A stretch of 34,901 nt of DNA from Colwellia sp. C2M11 (GCF_018860915.1 NZ_JAHKQD010000043.1:67915-102815); one strand, 5' to 3'. Numbered from the stretch's first letter, positions 9,743-17,306 are shown. Numbers and translations: made by a program. Notes: a model not told the origin generated them from the sequence alone.

Positions 9743-10636
9743 TTACTCTTGTATACGTCTAATTTTACTTCTCAGTTTTGAGCGAAAAGTATTTTCTTTG
9801 TATCTACCTTTATAAACATGTCTTATTTGATAAACGCCATCTACCTCAAGCGGAACACCTTCTGAGCCAAGTAACCAGCGAAACTCTCTATCTTCATAAC
9901 ATTTACACCAATGCTCAGAAAGGGTTTGATAAATTGATAAACCGTCACAATAACCAATAGCACGCGCTACATCGCCATGTACTATTTGGAAAGCGCCTTT
10001 TGCTTTATCACGTGAGTGTAAGCTAAAACCTGCGGTATCAATATTTACTAGCTGCGGCTCACTGTCTTTACGTAACATAGGATCATCCTGTGCAAGCATT
10101 TCAGTAGTACATTCCTGTCTTGGGTAGTACAAGGCTTCTTTCTTACCTTGTAGTTGTTCAGCTAACGAATCTAAACAATTTTCATGAAAAATAATATCGC
10201 AGTCAGTGAACCATAACCAATCAGCATCAGTAGAGCGCGCGACCATGTTTCGGCCGATGGCACGTCTAAACAACTTCTCTTTGGGCAGCGCTTGAAAATT
10301 CCATGTGACGTTTTCCACCTTTTTTTGGCTAAAAAAGTCTAACACCGCTTGGCATTTAGTATCTTCTTTAGCATAAAAAACAGTTACGGTTAGCGCACAT
10401 TTTTTGGGCGGATAGTTAATAAAAGAACTTAGCTGATAAGCAAGCATATTAGAATAGCCCCAACAATGGCTCACTATTTCTAATTTGAAAAAACCATCAA
10501 CGGCGTTACGCTCATTGACTTTAGGTAAAGCCGAGCGAAACCAAGAAGCGGGTAATATATGCTTCAGTATTAAGCGGAAAAAATGTATGGCATAAGTGTT
10601 ATACCAGTTCGGTGCGAAAGTCTTGGTTGTTTTCAT
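9743..10636 (-). CDS. GT-A fold glycosyltransferase (family 2-like)
   Basis: A 297-residue predicted glycosyltransferase. The nucleotide-sugar pocket is seen in RNMVARSTDADWLWFTDCDIIF, where Asp145-Cys-Asp147 is the DXD metal-binding motif of GT-A enzymes. It is preceded by LEIVSHCWGYSNMLAYQL and the strand LTVTVFYAKED, typical of the start of the Rossmann-like half. The C-terminus is very basic (GRYKENTFRSKLRSKIRRI), suggesting membrane-surface association. There is no signal peptide and no clear transmembrane segment beyond a hydrophobic stretch near residues 16-32. It is the first gene of the five-gene sugar block and probably adds a residue to LPS, capsule or a protein glycan. Donor and acceptor are unknown. 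Only a poor ribosome site is visible. Confidence 0.7.
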   Translation of the reverse strand: MKTTKTFAPNWYNTYAIHFFRLILKHILPASWFRSALPKVNERNAVDGFFKLEIVSHCWGYSNMLAYQLSSFINYPPKKCALTVTVFYAKEDTKCQAVLDFFSQKKVENVTWNFQALPKEKLFRRAIGRNMVARSTDADWLWFTDCDIIFHENCLDSLAEQLQGKKEALYYPRQECTTEMLAQDDPMLRKDSEPQLVNIDTAGFSLHSRDKAKGAFQIVHGDVARAIGYCDGLSIYQTLSEHWCKCYEDREFRWLLGSEGVPLEVDGVYQIRHVYKGRYKENTFRSKLRSKIRRIQE

Positions 10637-10674
10637 TAACGAGTTCGATTCTTAATAGGTGATCATTATCCAGT

Positions 10675-10692
10675 AACAGAGCAGTCTCTGTT
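10675..10692. repeat. short symmetric sequence before the glycosyltransferase gene
   Basis: AACAGAG (10675-10681) and CTCTGTT (10686-10692) are perfect inverted arms around CAGT, 39-56 bases upstream of the glycosyltransferase ATG. It could be an operator or a leader hairpin. Nothing else supports either. Confidence 0.3.
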
Positions 10693-10727
10693 ATCAGTAA
10701 TATTATGAGTAATGGTTACTTTTATAC

Positions 10728-10767
10728 AGATCTAGCCTTTATCGCATAAATTTTAGCGGCTAGATCT
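10728..10767. repeat. inverted repeat between SH3 gene and glycosyltransferase gene
   Basis: AGATCTAGCC (10728-10737) and GGCTAGATCT (10758-10767) are perfect 10-bp arms with a 20-base loop, just downstream of the SH3-domain gene stop. Neither strand has a T-run after the stem, so it is recorded as a possible non-canonical terminator only. Confidence 0.4.
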
Positions 10768-10781
10768 ATATAAATAAGGTG

Positions 10782-11396
10782 TTAACCCCAGTTATCCATT
10801 GAAGCTCTGCGACGCGTAAATAGTTTAGGTAAAATAAGTCCTAAAATTAAGCCTAAGCCTAAAACAATAGCCCCATTAAAAAACCATTCTTTTTTAATGG
10901 CTGTGTCTTGACCTTTTAATTTATTTTGCGTTTGTTCTAGTGCTTGCTTTACCTGCTTAAGCTCTGTTTGTAACTGGTTTTTCTCTTCGTTAATTAAATT
11001 AATATTACTCTTTAATTCATTAACTTCACCGTCAAGTTGAGCAGTATAGTCATTACCATTTGCTAGCTTTTCTTTTATATCTGCAACAACAAAGCTTAAC
11101 CCAGGTTGGCGAGTAATATACTTAGTTTCAACCCAAGTCACTCTATCTTTGTTATCAATTATTTCACTATAATCGTTCGAAGTATTACCGGTTGTTTTTA
11201 GTTCAGCCCCTGCATTTATTGAACCTAAAATACGATAATTAGTACCAGGGCCTGCATGCATAAAAATGCTTAAGTCATCAATAATATAACCTTGCTGATT
11301 TTCTGCATGAGCAGAGAAAGCAGCAAAAAAAAGCACGATAAAACCAAGGGTGTTGTGCTTAATTAGTTTTTTTAAATGTAATATAGGAGAATTCAT
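10782..11396 (-). CDS. SH3-domain envelope protein, YgiM-like (TIGR04211 family)
   Basis: A 204-residue periplasm-facing protein. A signal peptide covers residues ~1-31 and ends with AHA before ENQQ. A bacterial SH3 domain follows (residues ~36-100: YIIDDLSIFMHAGPGTNYRILGSI, then VTWVETKYI). Next comes a coiled coil (~105-165, rich in Glu, Gln and Lys), then one transmembrane helix (WFFNGAIVLGLGLILGLILP) and a short RRRAS cytoplasmic tail. This order matches the YgiM family, which in E. coli lies beside the CYTH protein YgiF and GlnE, as in this window. A cell-wall or envelope-stress role is suggested by the SH3 fold, but its ligand is unknown. No good Shine-Dalgarno precedes the ATG at 11394-11396. 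Confidence 0.85.
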   Translation of the reverse strand: MNSPILHLKKLIKHNTLGFIVLFFAAFSAHAENQQGYIIDDLSIFMHAGPGTNYRILGSINAGAELKTTGNTSNDYSEIIDNKDRVTWVETKYITRQPGLSFVVADIKEKLANGNDYTAQLDGEVNELKSNINLINEEKNQLQTELKQVKQALEQTQNKLKGQDTAIKKEWFFNGAIVLGLGLILGLILPKLFTRRRASMDNWG

Positions 11397-11440
11397 GGAT
11401 CAGCCAATTAGTAAAAGTAAATCATTGAAAAGGAGATATT

Positions 11441-11494
11441 ATGTGTTTGGCGTATTTATATCAAGTTAAGATTAAGAATCCTTTGGCCTCTTGA
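11441..11494 (+). CDS. possible 17-codon small ORF
   Basis: ATG at 11441 follows a textbook ribosome site, AAAAGGAGATATT, with near-ideal spacing. The frame reads MCLAYLYQVKIKNPLAS and stops with TGA at 11492-11494. It lies in the divergent space between the SH3 and CYTH genes and overlaps the -35 side of the likely CYTH promoter. The start region looks real, but the frame is short and resembles no protein I recognise. It could be a regulatory leader or the remnant of a longer gene. Confidence 0.35.
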   Translation: MCLAYLYQVKIKNPLAS

Positions 11495-11516
11495 TAAACA
11501 AAGTGTACTCTATAAT
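11488..11516 (+). promoter_or_regulatory. probable promoter of the CYTH gene
   Basis: A perfect -10 TATAAT lies at 11511-11516. A weak -35-like CTCTTG (11488-11493) is 17 bases upstream. The predicted start near 11523 leaves about 22 bases to the ATG at 11545. The -35 is poor, so confidence is moderate. Confidence 0.5.
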
Positions 11517-11544
11517 GGAATGGGCAAAATAAAAGTTTGAGAAA

Positions 11545-12195
11545 ATGACAACAGAAATAGAATTAAAATATCAACTATCAAGTAAGTATAACGATAATAG
11601 CGAAATTGTTACTGCTATAACCACTATGCTAAATACTAAAAACATTACTTTTGAAAAAAATCAAAACCAACTTATCAATGACTACTTTGATAATGATAAT
11701 TTAGACTTGAGAAAAATGGACTTTGGTTTGAGAATTCGAACTAGAGGCGACAAACATGAACAAACTATTAAAACGGCAGGCATAGTTAAAGATGGCCTGC
11801 ATCAACGACCAGAGTATAACGTTGATATAGAAAGTAGAATAGTAAATTTAGCATTGTTTCCATCTCATATTTGGCCTGAAAATGTCGATGTAATGGCATT
11901 ACAACAGAGTTTACAGGTATTATTTTCCACTAATTTCTCACGACATACTTGGCTTATTTATCAAGGTGATAATATTATTGAATTAGCGTTAGACAGTGGC
12001 GATATTTCTACCACGCCGGCACAGCCAAGTGTCGTAATTAACGAGATTGAAATTGAATTAGTGAAAGGTGATAAAGAAGCGTTATTTACCTTAGCAAAAC
12101 AATTGTTAAATATTGTGTCAATGCACCCTTCTGATGTAAGCAAGGCTGCACGTGGTTACGCTTTATACTATGATAAAATAAAGAAACCTAAGTAA
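11545..12195 (+). CDS. CYTH-domain inorganic triphosphatase
   Basis: A 216-residue protein consisting of one CYTH domain, a triphosphate tunnel metalloenzyme. The defining ExExK motif is at the N-terminus (MTTEIELKYQ, Glu4-Glu6-Lys8). Further charged strands line the tunnel: LGLRIRTRGD-type (here FGLRIRTRGDKHEQTIKT), RPEYNV, ELALDSGDI, and INEIEIELVKGD. E. coli YgiF, the relative next to glnE, has this domain plus a C-terminal CHAD domain; the CHAD part is absent here. The expected activity is metal-dependent hydrolysis of inorganic triphosphate, known for YgiF and inferred here. It ends just before a repeat array that separates it from the stress island. Confidence 0.85.
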   Translation: MTTEIELKYQLSSKYNDNSEIVTAITTMLNTKNITFEKNQNQLINDYFDNDNLDLRKMDFGLRIRTRGDKHEQTIKTAGIVKDGLHQRPEYNVDIESRIVNLALFPSHIWPENVDVMALQQSLQVLFSTNFSRHTWLIYQGDNIIELALDSGDISTTPAQPSVVINEIEIELVKGDKEALFTLAKQLLNIVSMHPSDVSKAARGYALYYDKIKKPK

Positions 12196-12289
12196 TATTA
12201 GGTTTTACCTTCATAAACACTATCTCTATCAAAAATAATTGATGTCAGTCAAAGCATAGATCGTCCTTTTGAACACAGGTCATGACCCC
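12196..12289. other. non-coding stretch before repeat array 1
   Basis: Ninety-four bases between the CYTH stop and the first degenerate repeat unit. No promoter, terminator or gene is evident. Confidence 0.4.
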
Positions 12290-12896
12290 GAGTGTCGTCT
12301 GCTCTTATTATTAGGCGAATAAATTCGCCCCTACGGTAATGTCGGTCACCTTCGCCTAACAATGTTCTTTGTTAAGGCATATGTAGGGTGAATGTAGAGG
12401 CGTATGTAGGGGCGACTTCAGTCGCCTGTTCTTATTATTAGGCGAATAAATTCGCCCCTACGGTGATGTCGATCACCTTCGTCTAACAATGTTTTTTGTT
12501 AGGACGTATGTAGAGTGAATGTAGGGCGTATGTAGGGGCGACTTCAGTCGCCTGCTCTTATTATTAGGCGAATAAATTCGCCCCTACGGTAATGTTGATC
12601 ACCTTCATCTAACAATGTTTTTTGTTAGGACGTATGTAGAGTGAATGTAGAGGCGTATGTAGGGGCGACTTCAGTCGCCTATTTTTATTAGGCGAATAAA
12701 TTCGCCCCTACGGTAATGTCGGTCACCTTCGTCTAACAATGTTTTTTGTTAGGACGTATGTAGGGTGAATGTAGGGCGTCTGTAGGGGCGACTTCAGTCG
12801 CCTGTTCTTATTATTAGGCGAATAAATTCGCCCCTACGGTAATGTTGACAACCTTCGTCTAACAATGTTCTTTGTTAGGACGTATGTAGGGTGAAC
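12290..12896 (+). repeat. hairpin repeat array 1 (5 units of 124-127 bp)
   Basis: Five tandem units are recognisable by the core GGCGAATAAATTCGCC, starting at 12314, 12441, 12567, 12691 and 12817 (periods 127, 126, 124, 126). Each full unit runs, in order: palindrome GGCGACTTCAGTCGCC; a TTATTATTA link; palindrome GGCGAATAAATTCGCC; CCTACGG; a GGT(N)ATCACC-type hairpin; CTAACAATGTTTTTTGTTAG; then a variable tail of GTATGTAGGG-like sub-repeats. The first unit has a degenerate left palindrome. The array ends exactly at the stop codon of the minus-strand gene at 12897, filling a convergent intergenic space. The units are contiguous with no unique spacers. Confidence 0.95.
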
Positions 12897-13226
12897 TTAT
12901 TGATTATCACTTAACTTTACGTGTTGAATCAGTTCATCCATCAACTTTCTTTTTATCTCTAGTTGTTGCTCAGCTTTTAGGTTGTATTTCTCAGCTAATA
13001 CTTGATAATCTTCAGGCGCTAAACTAACCGTAAGGCGAGGGCGCTTAGGGCGTTTATTAATAGAAAGTCCTAAAATATCACGAATTTGATCAGACGGGCT
13101 TAAACCAGCATCAAGCGCTTGTTTCCTAATGGACAATTGTATTTTCTCATCCATGTCAAAAGCGACTTGAACTGCTTTTATTGCCTTTATTGATGATTGC
13201 CATTTTTCCGGCATTTTATTTGTCAT
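12897..13226 (-). CDS. small protein with two ribbon-helix-helix-like segments
   Basis: A 109-residue protein of no family I can name. Two segments each fit the strand-helix-helix pattern of RHH DNA-binding proteins. Residues ~20-53 read VQVAFDMDEKIQLSIRKQAL then AGLSPSDQIRDIL, very close to the RHH consensus with its Ser-x-x-Ile-Arg helix. Residues ~63-104 (RLTVSLAPEDYQVLAEKYNL and the helix after it) are a second, weaker match. A single-chain double RHH could bind a palindromic operator such as those upstream of yjfI and of the lipoprotein gene. It is the last gene of the island, 32 bases after yjfK and beyond the terminator that follows pspA. Function is inferred; the gene itself is well supported by context and spacing. 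Confidence 0.6.
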   Translation of the reverse strand: MTNKMPEKWQSSIKAIKAVQVAFDMDEKIQLSIRKQALDAGLSPSDQIRDILGLSINKRPKRPRLTVSLAPEDYQVLAEKYNLKAEQQLEIKRKLMDELIQHVKLSDNQ

Positions 13227-13258
13227 AAGAGTCTCTACTTACATCAATTACTATCGTA

Positions 13259-13900
13259 TTAACTGGCAGGGTACATATCTATAATGTCAGTTAAAGGGCG
13301 ATAAATAGTGAGAAAAACATCAGTATCACCATCTTGCCAAACTTCAACATCAACACCTTTACTTTGGTCTTCATTGTAAAGCGCATAAAACTCAAATTGC
13401 TCACCGCTATCTTTACCTTCATATTCACTAATGTTTTCGCTGCGATGATCTTTACGATGAAAATAACCAACTTTGGCGAAGGTACTTTGTTGGTACTGCT
13501 CGCTGCTCCAGTTGCTTGTTAAACTATTATCTGCTTTTTTCGTTAAAAAAGCTTCACCTGGCTCATCAAAAATTTCAGAAAATTCGTCTAAATCAAATAA
13601 TGTTTCAACATCTTCAGGTAAAATCTTAAGGGCGAACTTTAATTCAGTCGCATCATCAACATCTAAAGATAGAAACAATAGTAGCTCATCGTTGCCTTGT
13701 AAGGTCCATTCTGTTTGAATATTATTTTCATATTCGTAACTGTTTACGGCTGTTACTTGTAGTTGTTGATTACGTAAGGTTTCGGGTAACGCAAAACTAT
13801 CCGTTAAAACAATAATATCACCAACTAATAATTGATCTACGTGAGTCAGTTTACGTTGTACGGGTTTGTCTTTATTGAATATTTTTTTTAAAAAACTCAT
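13259..13900 (-). CDS. yjfK: DUF2491 family protein (YjfK-like)
   Basis: A 213-residue acidic, soluble protein. It starts MSFLKKIFNKDKP, a basic amphipathic stretch that may touch the membrane, followed by beta-rich sequence (LLVGDIIVLTDSFALPE, TEWTLQGNDELLLFLSLDVDD) and a C-terminal half with VEVWQDGDTDVFLTIYRPL. Size and position beside PspA (YjfJ) and DUF2170 (YjfI) match E. coli YjfK, which is how it was assigned; biochemical function is unknown in the family. The ATG at 13898-13900 is preferred to the TTG one codon earlier; GAGAAGG lies upstream. It is separated from pspA by a strong terminator-like hairpin at 14016-14054, so expression may need read-through or a promoter in 13901-14015. 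Confidence 0.75.
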   Translation of the reverse strand: MSFLKKIFNKDKPVQRKLTHVDQLLVGDIIVLTDSFALPETLRNQQLQVTAVNSYEYENNIQTEWTLQGNDELLLFLSLDVDDATELKFALKILPEDVETLFDLDEFSEIFDEPGEAFLTKKADNSLTSNWSSEQYQQSTFAKVGYFHRKDHRSENISEYEGKDSGEQFEFYALYNEDQSKGVDVEVWQDGDTDVFLTIYRPLTDIIDMYPAS

Positions 13901-14015
13901 CAAATATTACCTTCTCAATTATTACTTTTAAAGAACTACTTTTTAAATCATTACTTGTTAAATAATGACCTTAACAATTTACTCAAATTGTTTTTAGTAT
14001 TTATAGCCACAATAA

Positions 14016-14054
14016 CAAAACAGCGAGTAACGCATTCAATCGTTACTCGCTGTT
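14016..14054 (-). terminator. terminator-like hairpin after pspA
   Basis: A 14-bp perfect stem, AACAGCGAGTAACG (14019-14032) with CGTTACTCGCTGTT (14041-14054), has an 8-base loop. On the minus strand it is followed by TTTTGTTATT. It lies 19 bases after the pspA stop. It probably ends most yjfI-pspA transcripts or lowers expression of the two genes after it. Confidence 0.75.
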
Positions 14055-14073
14055 ATAAACGTATTGTTTATTA

Positions 14074-14763
14074 CTATTTTTGCTTCGCTTTAATACGATC
14101 TAATACTGAATTAGCACTGCTATTTTGTGAACCAATACCTGCAGCTTTAAGTTGTGCAGCTAATGATGTGTCAGAATCTTCTGATTCAAGTACTTCAGCA
14201 GCTTTCATTTTATCATCAAATTTCTGCTGTTTAGCTTTAATACGCTCTAAAGAATCTTTAGCACTTAACAGTTTAGAATTACTTGACGAAAAGTTATCAG
14301 TAATGGCAGACGTTGCTTTTTGCACGCTTTCTGTGGTTTTTACCATAGACAATTGACGTTTGTGCTCACTTACTTGACGTTCACTTTTCTTCACTAATTC
14401 TTTTAATCTTTCAGCATTACCCGCAAAGCTATCATGTGCTTGTTGTTGTGCAGTTAAATCGCTCTCTAAGGTTGAGATTTTTTCAGCAACAGCTAATGCT
14501 AATGTTTCATCACCTTTTTCTAGTGCTTGAGCAACATAACCTTCATGCTCGGTAATTTCTTTTTCTAAACGCGTTACTTCACGTTGTGCTGCCATTTGTT
14601 CAGCCATAACGCCAGTTAAATCACGTTTTGCTTTGGTTAAATGATTTTCAGCATCACGAATTTCTTGTTCAAAAATACGGGTTGCATTCGCATCAATAAT
14701 TGCTTCACCAGCTTCAGAAGCGCCACCACGAATTGCGGTCATAATTTTTTTAAATATACTCAT
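14074..14763 (-). CDS. yjfJ: PspA/IM30 family membrane-remodelling protein (YjfJ)
   Basis: A 229-residue, almost wholly helical protein of the PspA/Vipp1 (bacterial ESCRT-III) family. The N-terminus (MSIFKKIMTAIRGGASEAGEAIID) is the amphipathic membrane-binding helix. It is followed by the long coiled-coil hairpin (residues ~25-150, FEQEIRDAENHLTKAKRDL, LEKEITEHEG) and shorter C-terminal helices ending LDRIKAKQK. Such proteins coat the inner membrane under envelope stress. The ATG is backed by AGGAGAG 6 bases upstream, one of the best ribosome sites in the island. It follows yjfI by 56 bases and shares its operator-bearing promoter. Its partners (DUF2170, DUF2491, DUF350) identify it as the YjfJ subtype rather than the PspABC type. 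Confidence 0.92.
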   Translation of the reverse strand: MSIFKKIMTAIRGGASEAGEAIIDANATRIFEQEIRDAENHLTKAKRDLTGVMAEQMAAQREVTRLEKEITEHEGYVAQALEKGDETLALAVAEKISTLESDLTAQQQAHDSFAGNAERLKELVKKSERQVSEHKRQLSMVKTTESVQKATSAITDNFSSSNSKLLSAKDSLERIKAKQQKFDDKMKAAEVLESEDSDTSLAAQLKAAGIGSQNSSANSVLDRIKAKQK

Positions 14764-14819
14764 TTTTTCTCTCCTAAATAAGGTAACTCTACAATGTTAA
14801 TATCAACGTCATTAGTTGA

Positions 14820-15233
14820 TTAAAGTAAGTAGTCACTCATATCATCAATAACTTCAACAGCGTTATTACTTAATACCGCCAATTCGTGTTCTATATCGTT
14901 AAAACTTGAGCCGATAGAAAGCGCGCCAAAAACCACATATTTATCACCAATTTTTGAAAAAGATGACAATGGCATAGGAATGTTCATTTCTAACATACTC
15001 TCATGCATTGCTGGAATGCTATCAGGTTTTACTTCATCAACGCCCCAAAGGTAGCTAATGCATAATACTTGATCATCAGTTACAGAAACAAAAATAGGTA
15101 ACTCTTCTCTACCTAAAATAGTAATTTGTAGTACATCGACTTCACCTGAAATTGGCTGACAATCAAAGTTCATTCCAGTTTCTGAGTTGTCGCCTAAACC
15201 ATTTAAATGATCGGCTATAGTATGAATATTCAT
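14820..15233 (-). CDS. yjfI: DUF2170 family protein (YjfI)
   Basis: A 137-residue soluble acidic protein assigned to DUF2170 by size, composition and its position directly before PspA, as in the E. coli yjfIJKLM operon. Conserved-looking stretches are LPIFVSVTDDQVLCISYLWG, the mid-protein EMNIPMPLSSFSKIGDKYVVFGALS, and an acidic C-terminus (EVIDDMSDYLL). The alternating hydrophobic pattern suggests a compact alpha/beta domain. No catalytic motif is apparent. GAGGATAGG precedes the ATG. The promoter carries two copies of the TGACATATTATGTCA operator, so this gene and pspA are probably tightly repressed until a signal arrives. The molecular role is not known. Confidence 0.85.
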   Translation of the reverse strand: MNIHTIADHLNGLGDNSETGMNFDCQPISGEVDVLQITILGREELPIFVSVTDDQVLCISYLWGVDEVKPDSIPAMHESMLEMNIPMPLSSFSKIGDKYVVFGALSIGSSFNDIEHELAVLSNNAVEVIDDMSDYLL

Positions 15234-15266
15234 GTATTTCCTATCCTCAATTTATTTTCTTGCGGC

Positions 15267-15281
15267 TGACATATTATGTCA
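15267..15281. promoter_or_regulatory. operator palindrome, downstream copy, yjfI promoter
   Basis: TGACATATTATGTCA is a perfect 7-1-7 inverted repeat. With the promoter at 15291-15318 it would lie at about +3 to +17 of the transcript, and its centre is 36 bp from the second copy. A repressor bound here would block initiation or early elongation. Confidence 0.75.
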
Positions 15282-15290
15282 ACGAGGTTT

Positions 15291-15318
15291 AATTTATCAC
15301 TTTGACATATTATGTCAA
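15291..15318 (-). promoter_or_regulatory. probable yjfI-pspA promoter
   Basis: On the minus strand -35 TTGACA (15318-15313) and -10 TAAATT (15296-15291) are 16 bases apart, with transcription expected near 15284. The -35 box is part of the upstream operator copy, which extends over the spacer. Confidence 0.65.
15303..15317. promoter_or_regulatory. operator palindrome, upstream copy, yjfI promoter
   Basis: A second exact TGACATATTATGTCA, extended by one more symmetric pair (15302-15318). It overlaps the -35 TTGACA and half of the spacer. The same arrangement recurs at the lipoprotein promoter (19316-19328), which argues for one shared regulator. Confidence 0.78.
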
Positions 15319-15443
15319 GTTGTTTTGTTTACTATTTATATCTTTTTACCATTATTATTTGGTAAAGGCTGTACAAAAACTTAACACAGCATTGAACTAA
15401 GCACTTACCTAGCGATTGTTCATAACACTATAAACACCGCCTA

Positions 15444-17162
15444 TCATTGAACACCTTGTTGATTTGTCCAAGCTTTTTGATGAAGTTGATATAAGGTGTG
15501 GCTACCTAAAGTGTTTATAGCAATATTTTCTTCGTTTTTATAGAAGTCATTAGGAAAAACAAAGGCGGCTTTTAATATATCTAAATTAAGCCAAGTATGT
15601 TCAACCGGTAGCTTATCTAACTTATTTAGTCGTGCTAAAGGACTTGCCCCCATTTTAGTTGCAATAGTCCAGCCCCATTCGCCAAAACTTGGCACATTAT
15701 CATGGTATTGTTGTACATGATTATAATCGGCGGCTTTTAAGGTTTTACCTATAGAAATAAAAGACTCTTTAGCATGGTAGGGACTTGTCGACTGGATGGC
15801 GATTATTCCATCTCCGGAAAGTAATTGTTTTAATCGAGCATAAAAATTAACTGTATACAGCTTATTTAAATCTGGGTGGCTAGGATCAGGTAAATCCACA
15901 ATAATCGCATCAAATATTTGGCCAGATTTAAGTAAGGTATTAATAGTCAGAAAGGCATCACTGCGTAAAACAGTCACGCGCTCATCTTGCAAACTATTTT
16001 CATTCAAATGAGCTATTTTCCGTGCTAAGTTTGCATTTAAGTGATCTTTGGGATTCTGAAAAATATCAATTAGTTCACTATCTAAATCAATCAAGGTGAC
16101 ATTTTTAGGTGAATACTTCAGCACATCGCGTAGCGCCAAACCATCACCACCACCAATAATTAAAATATTATCATGACGTGCTGATCCCGCTAAAACAGGC
16201 GCAACTAAATAGTCGTGGTATATATGCTCATCAATAGAAGAAAACTGCAAACGACCATTAATATAAAAATTAATAATACTACTTTGTGTATTACCTAACG
16301 CTGAATCGGTAGTGTTTAACCCCATTTCTCGTTCAGTAAAAGTAAGCTGCTGGTAATTGGTTTTTTGAACATGCACTACTTTATCTAAATAGAGCAAACT
16401 ATTCATTTGGTTGAGCCATTGATTGCCATAATTAAACATAACGACAATAAGCACAGCTAAACAAATATGGCCTACAACAAACATTTTTGGCCAATGTAAG
16501 TGTCGCCAATAGCGCATAATAAAGAATGCACCTGCAATTAAGTTTAAGCTAGCAGTTAAAGCAGCAGCTTTACTTATATCAATACTCAAGAGAAATAGAA
16601 CCCAAATAGCAGCACCTAAACCAGCACCTATATAATCAGCGCCATAAATAGTACCTAGATTATTAGCAAGGTGTTGACCATGAATTTGTTCGCGTATACG
16701 GGCAATTAATGGAATTTCCATGCCAATAAAAAAACCAACAACAACCCCAAAAAAATAAGGGCTCTTAATAGCAAGAAAGCTTAATGTGTTAAAAAGCCCA
16801 CCTTGGGGCAACATATCTGGTGGCAGGGCGAACATATCAGCAATAATATGCGGTAATGTTTGGGTAATAGCGATTAATCCGCCAATAAATAAAATAGCGC
16901 TTGAGCCAAGTAAGGCAATAATTAATTCTAAATATACAAAACCATTAAAGGCGCAACGCACTTTACGAGCAGCAAAGGCGCCTAACCCCATCGACACTAT
17001 CATTAAGCCAATCATGGTATAAATAGTACTTTCCATAACACCAAGCACTCTGCCAGCGTAGTGAGAAAGAAGGTACTCATAAATTAAGCCACAACCAGCA
17101 AGAATAGCCATGGTTAAAATTAATAGTATATCGTCAAGCAGGCGTGAGTCTTTTGAAAGCAT
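15444..17162 (-). CDS. membrane-bound spermidine synthase-like aminopropyltransferase
   Basis: A 572-residue protein. Residues ~10-240 hold about seven hydrophobic helices (ILLILTMAILAGCGLIYEYL, MIGLMIVSMGLGAFAA, FFGVVVGFFIGMEIPLIA and others). Residues ~270-530 hold a spermidine-synthase-type methyltransferase fold with the nucleotide site NILIIGGGDGLALRDVL (332-348), the acidic ribose contact LIDLDSELID, and catalytic-loop VDLPDPSHP (Asp423). An ARLKQLLSGDGIIAIQS strand completes the fold. By family it would transfer an aminopropyl group from decarboxylated S-adenosylmethionine, or use a related substrate; the acceptor is unknown. It lies between yjfI and the DUF350 gene, behind a strong terminator (17203-17243) and with no clear promoter. 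Membrane-anchored forms of this enzyme recur near PspA/DUF350 genes, as here. Confidence 0.85.
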   Translation of the reverse strand: MLSKDSRLLDDILLILTMAILAGCGLIYEYLLSHYAGRVLGVMESTIYTMIGLMIVSMGLGAFAARKVRCAFNGFVYLELIIALLGSSAILFIGGLIAITQTLPHIIADMFALPPDMLPQGGLFNTLSFLAIKSPYFFGVVVGFFIGMEIPLIARIREQIHGQHLANNLGTIYGADYIGAGLGAAIWVLFLLSIDISKAAALTASLNLIAGAFFIMRYWRHLHWPKMFVVGHICLAVLIVVMFNYGNQWLNQMNSLLYLDKVVHVQKTNYQQLTFTEREMGLNTTDSALGNTQSSIINFYINGRLQFSSIDEHIYHDYLVAPVLAGSARHDNILIIGGGDGLALRDVLKYSPKNVTLIDLDSELIDIFQNPKDHLNANLARKIAHLNENSLQDERVTVLRSDAFLTINTLLKSGQIFDAIIVDLPDPSHPDLNKLYTVNFYARLKQLLSGDGIIAIQSTSPYHAKESFISIGKTLKAADYNHVQQYHDNVPSFGEWGWTIATKMGASPLARLNKLDKLPVEHTWLNLDILKAAFVFPNDFYKNEENIAINTLGSHTLYQLHQKAWTNQQGVQ

Positions 17163-17202
17163 ATAATCAAATTCAGTAAAAATAGAAAAGGTGGTTTACA
17201 AC

Positions 17203-17243
17203 GAAAAAGTAGCGAGTATTTGTGATTTTAATACTCGCTACTT
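17203..17243 (-). terminator. rho-independent terminator after the DUF350 gene
   Basis: A 13-bp perfect stem, AGTAGCGAGTATT (17208-17220) with AATACTCGCTACT (17230-17242), has a 9-base loop. On the minus strand it is followed by TTTTT. It lies 64 bases after the DUF350 stop and 41 bases before the aminopropyltransferase start. Its core AGCGAGTA/TACTCGCT is shared with the hairpin after pspA. Confidence 0.85.
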
Positions 17244-17306
17244 AACGTGTTAACTAACTAATTGTTGAACGTTTTTTAGCATTCATAAGTTAGTAGATAT
17301 AACGCA

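Noticed and set aside
10728..10767. Classic rho-independent terminator
   Set aside because: A large 20-base loop and no T-run on either strand. Kept only as an inverted repeat.
12290..12896. CRISPR-like array
   Set aside because: Units are ~125 bp and contiguous, with no unique spacers. The palindromic modules are all repeated, and no cas gene is present.
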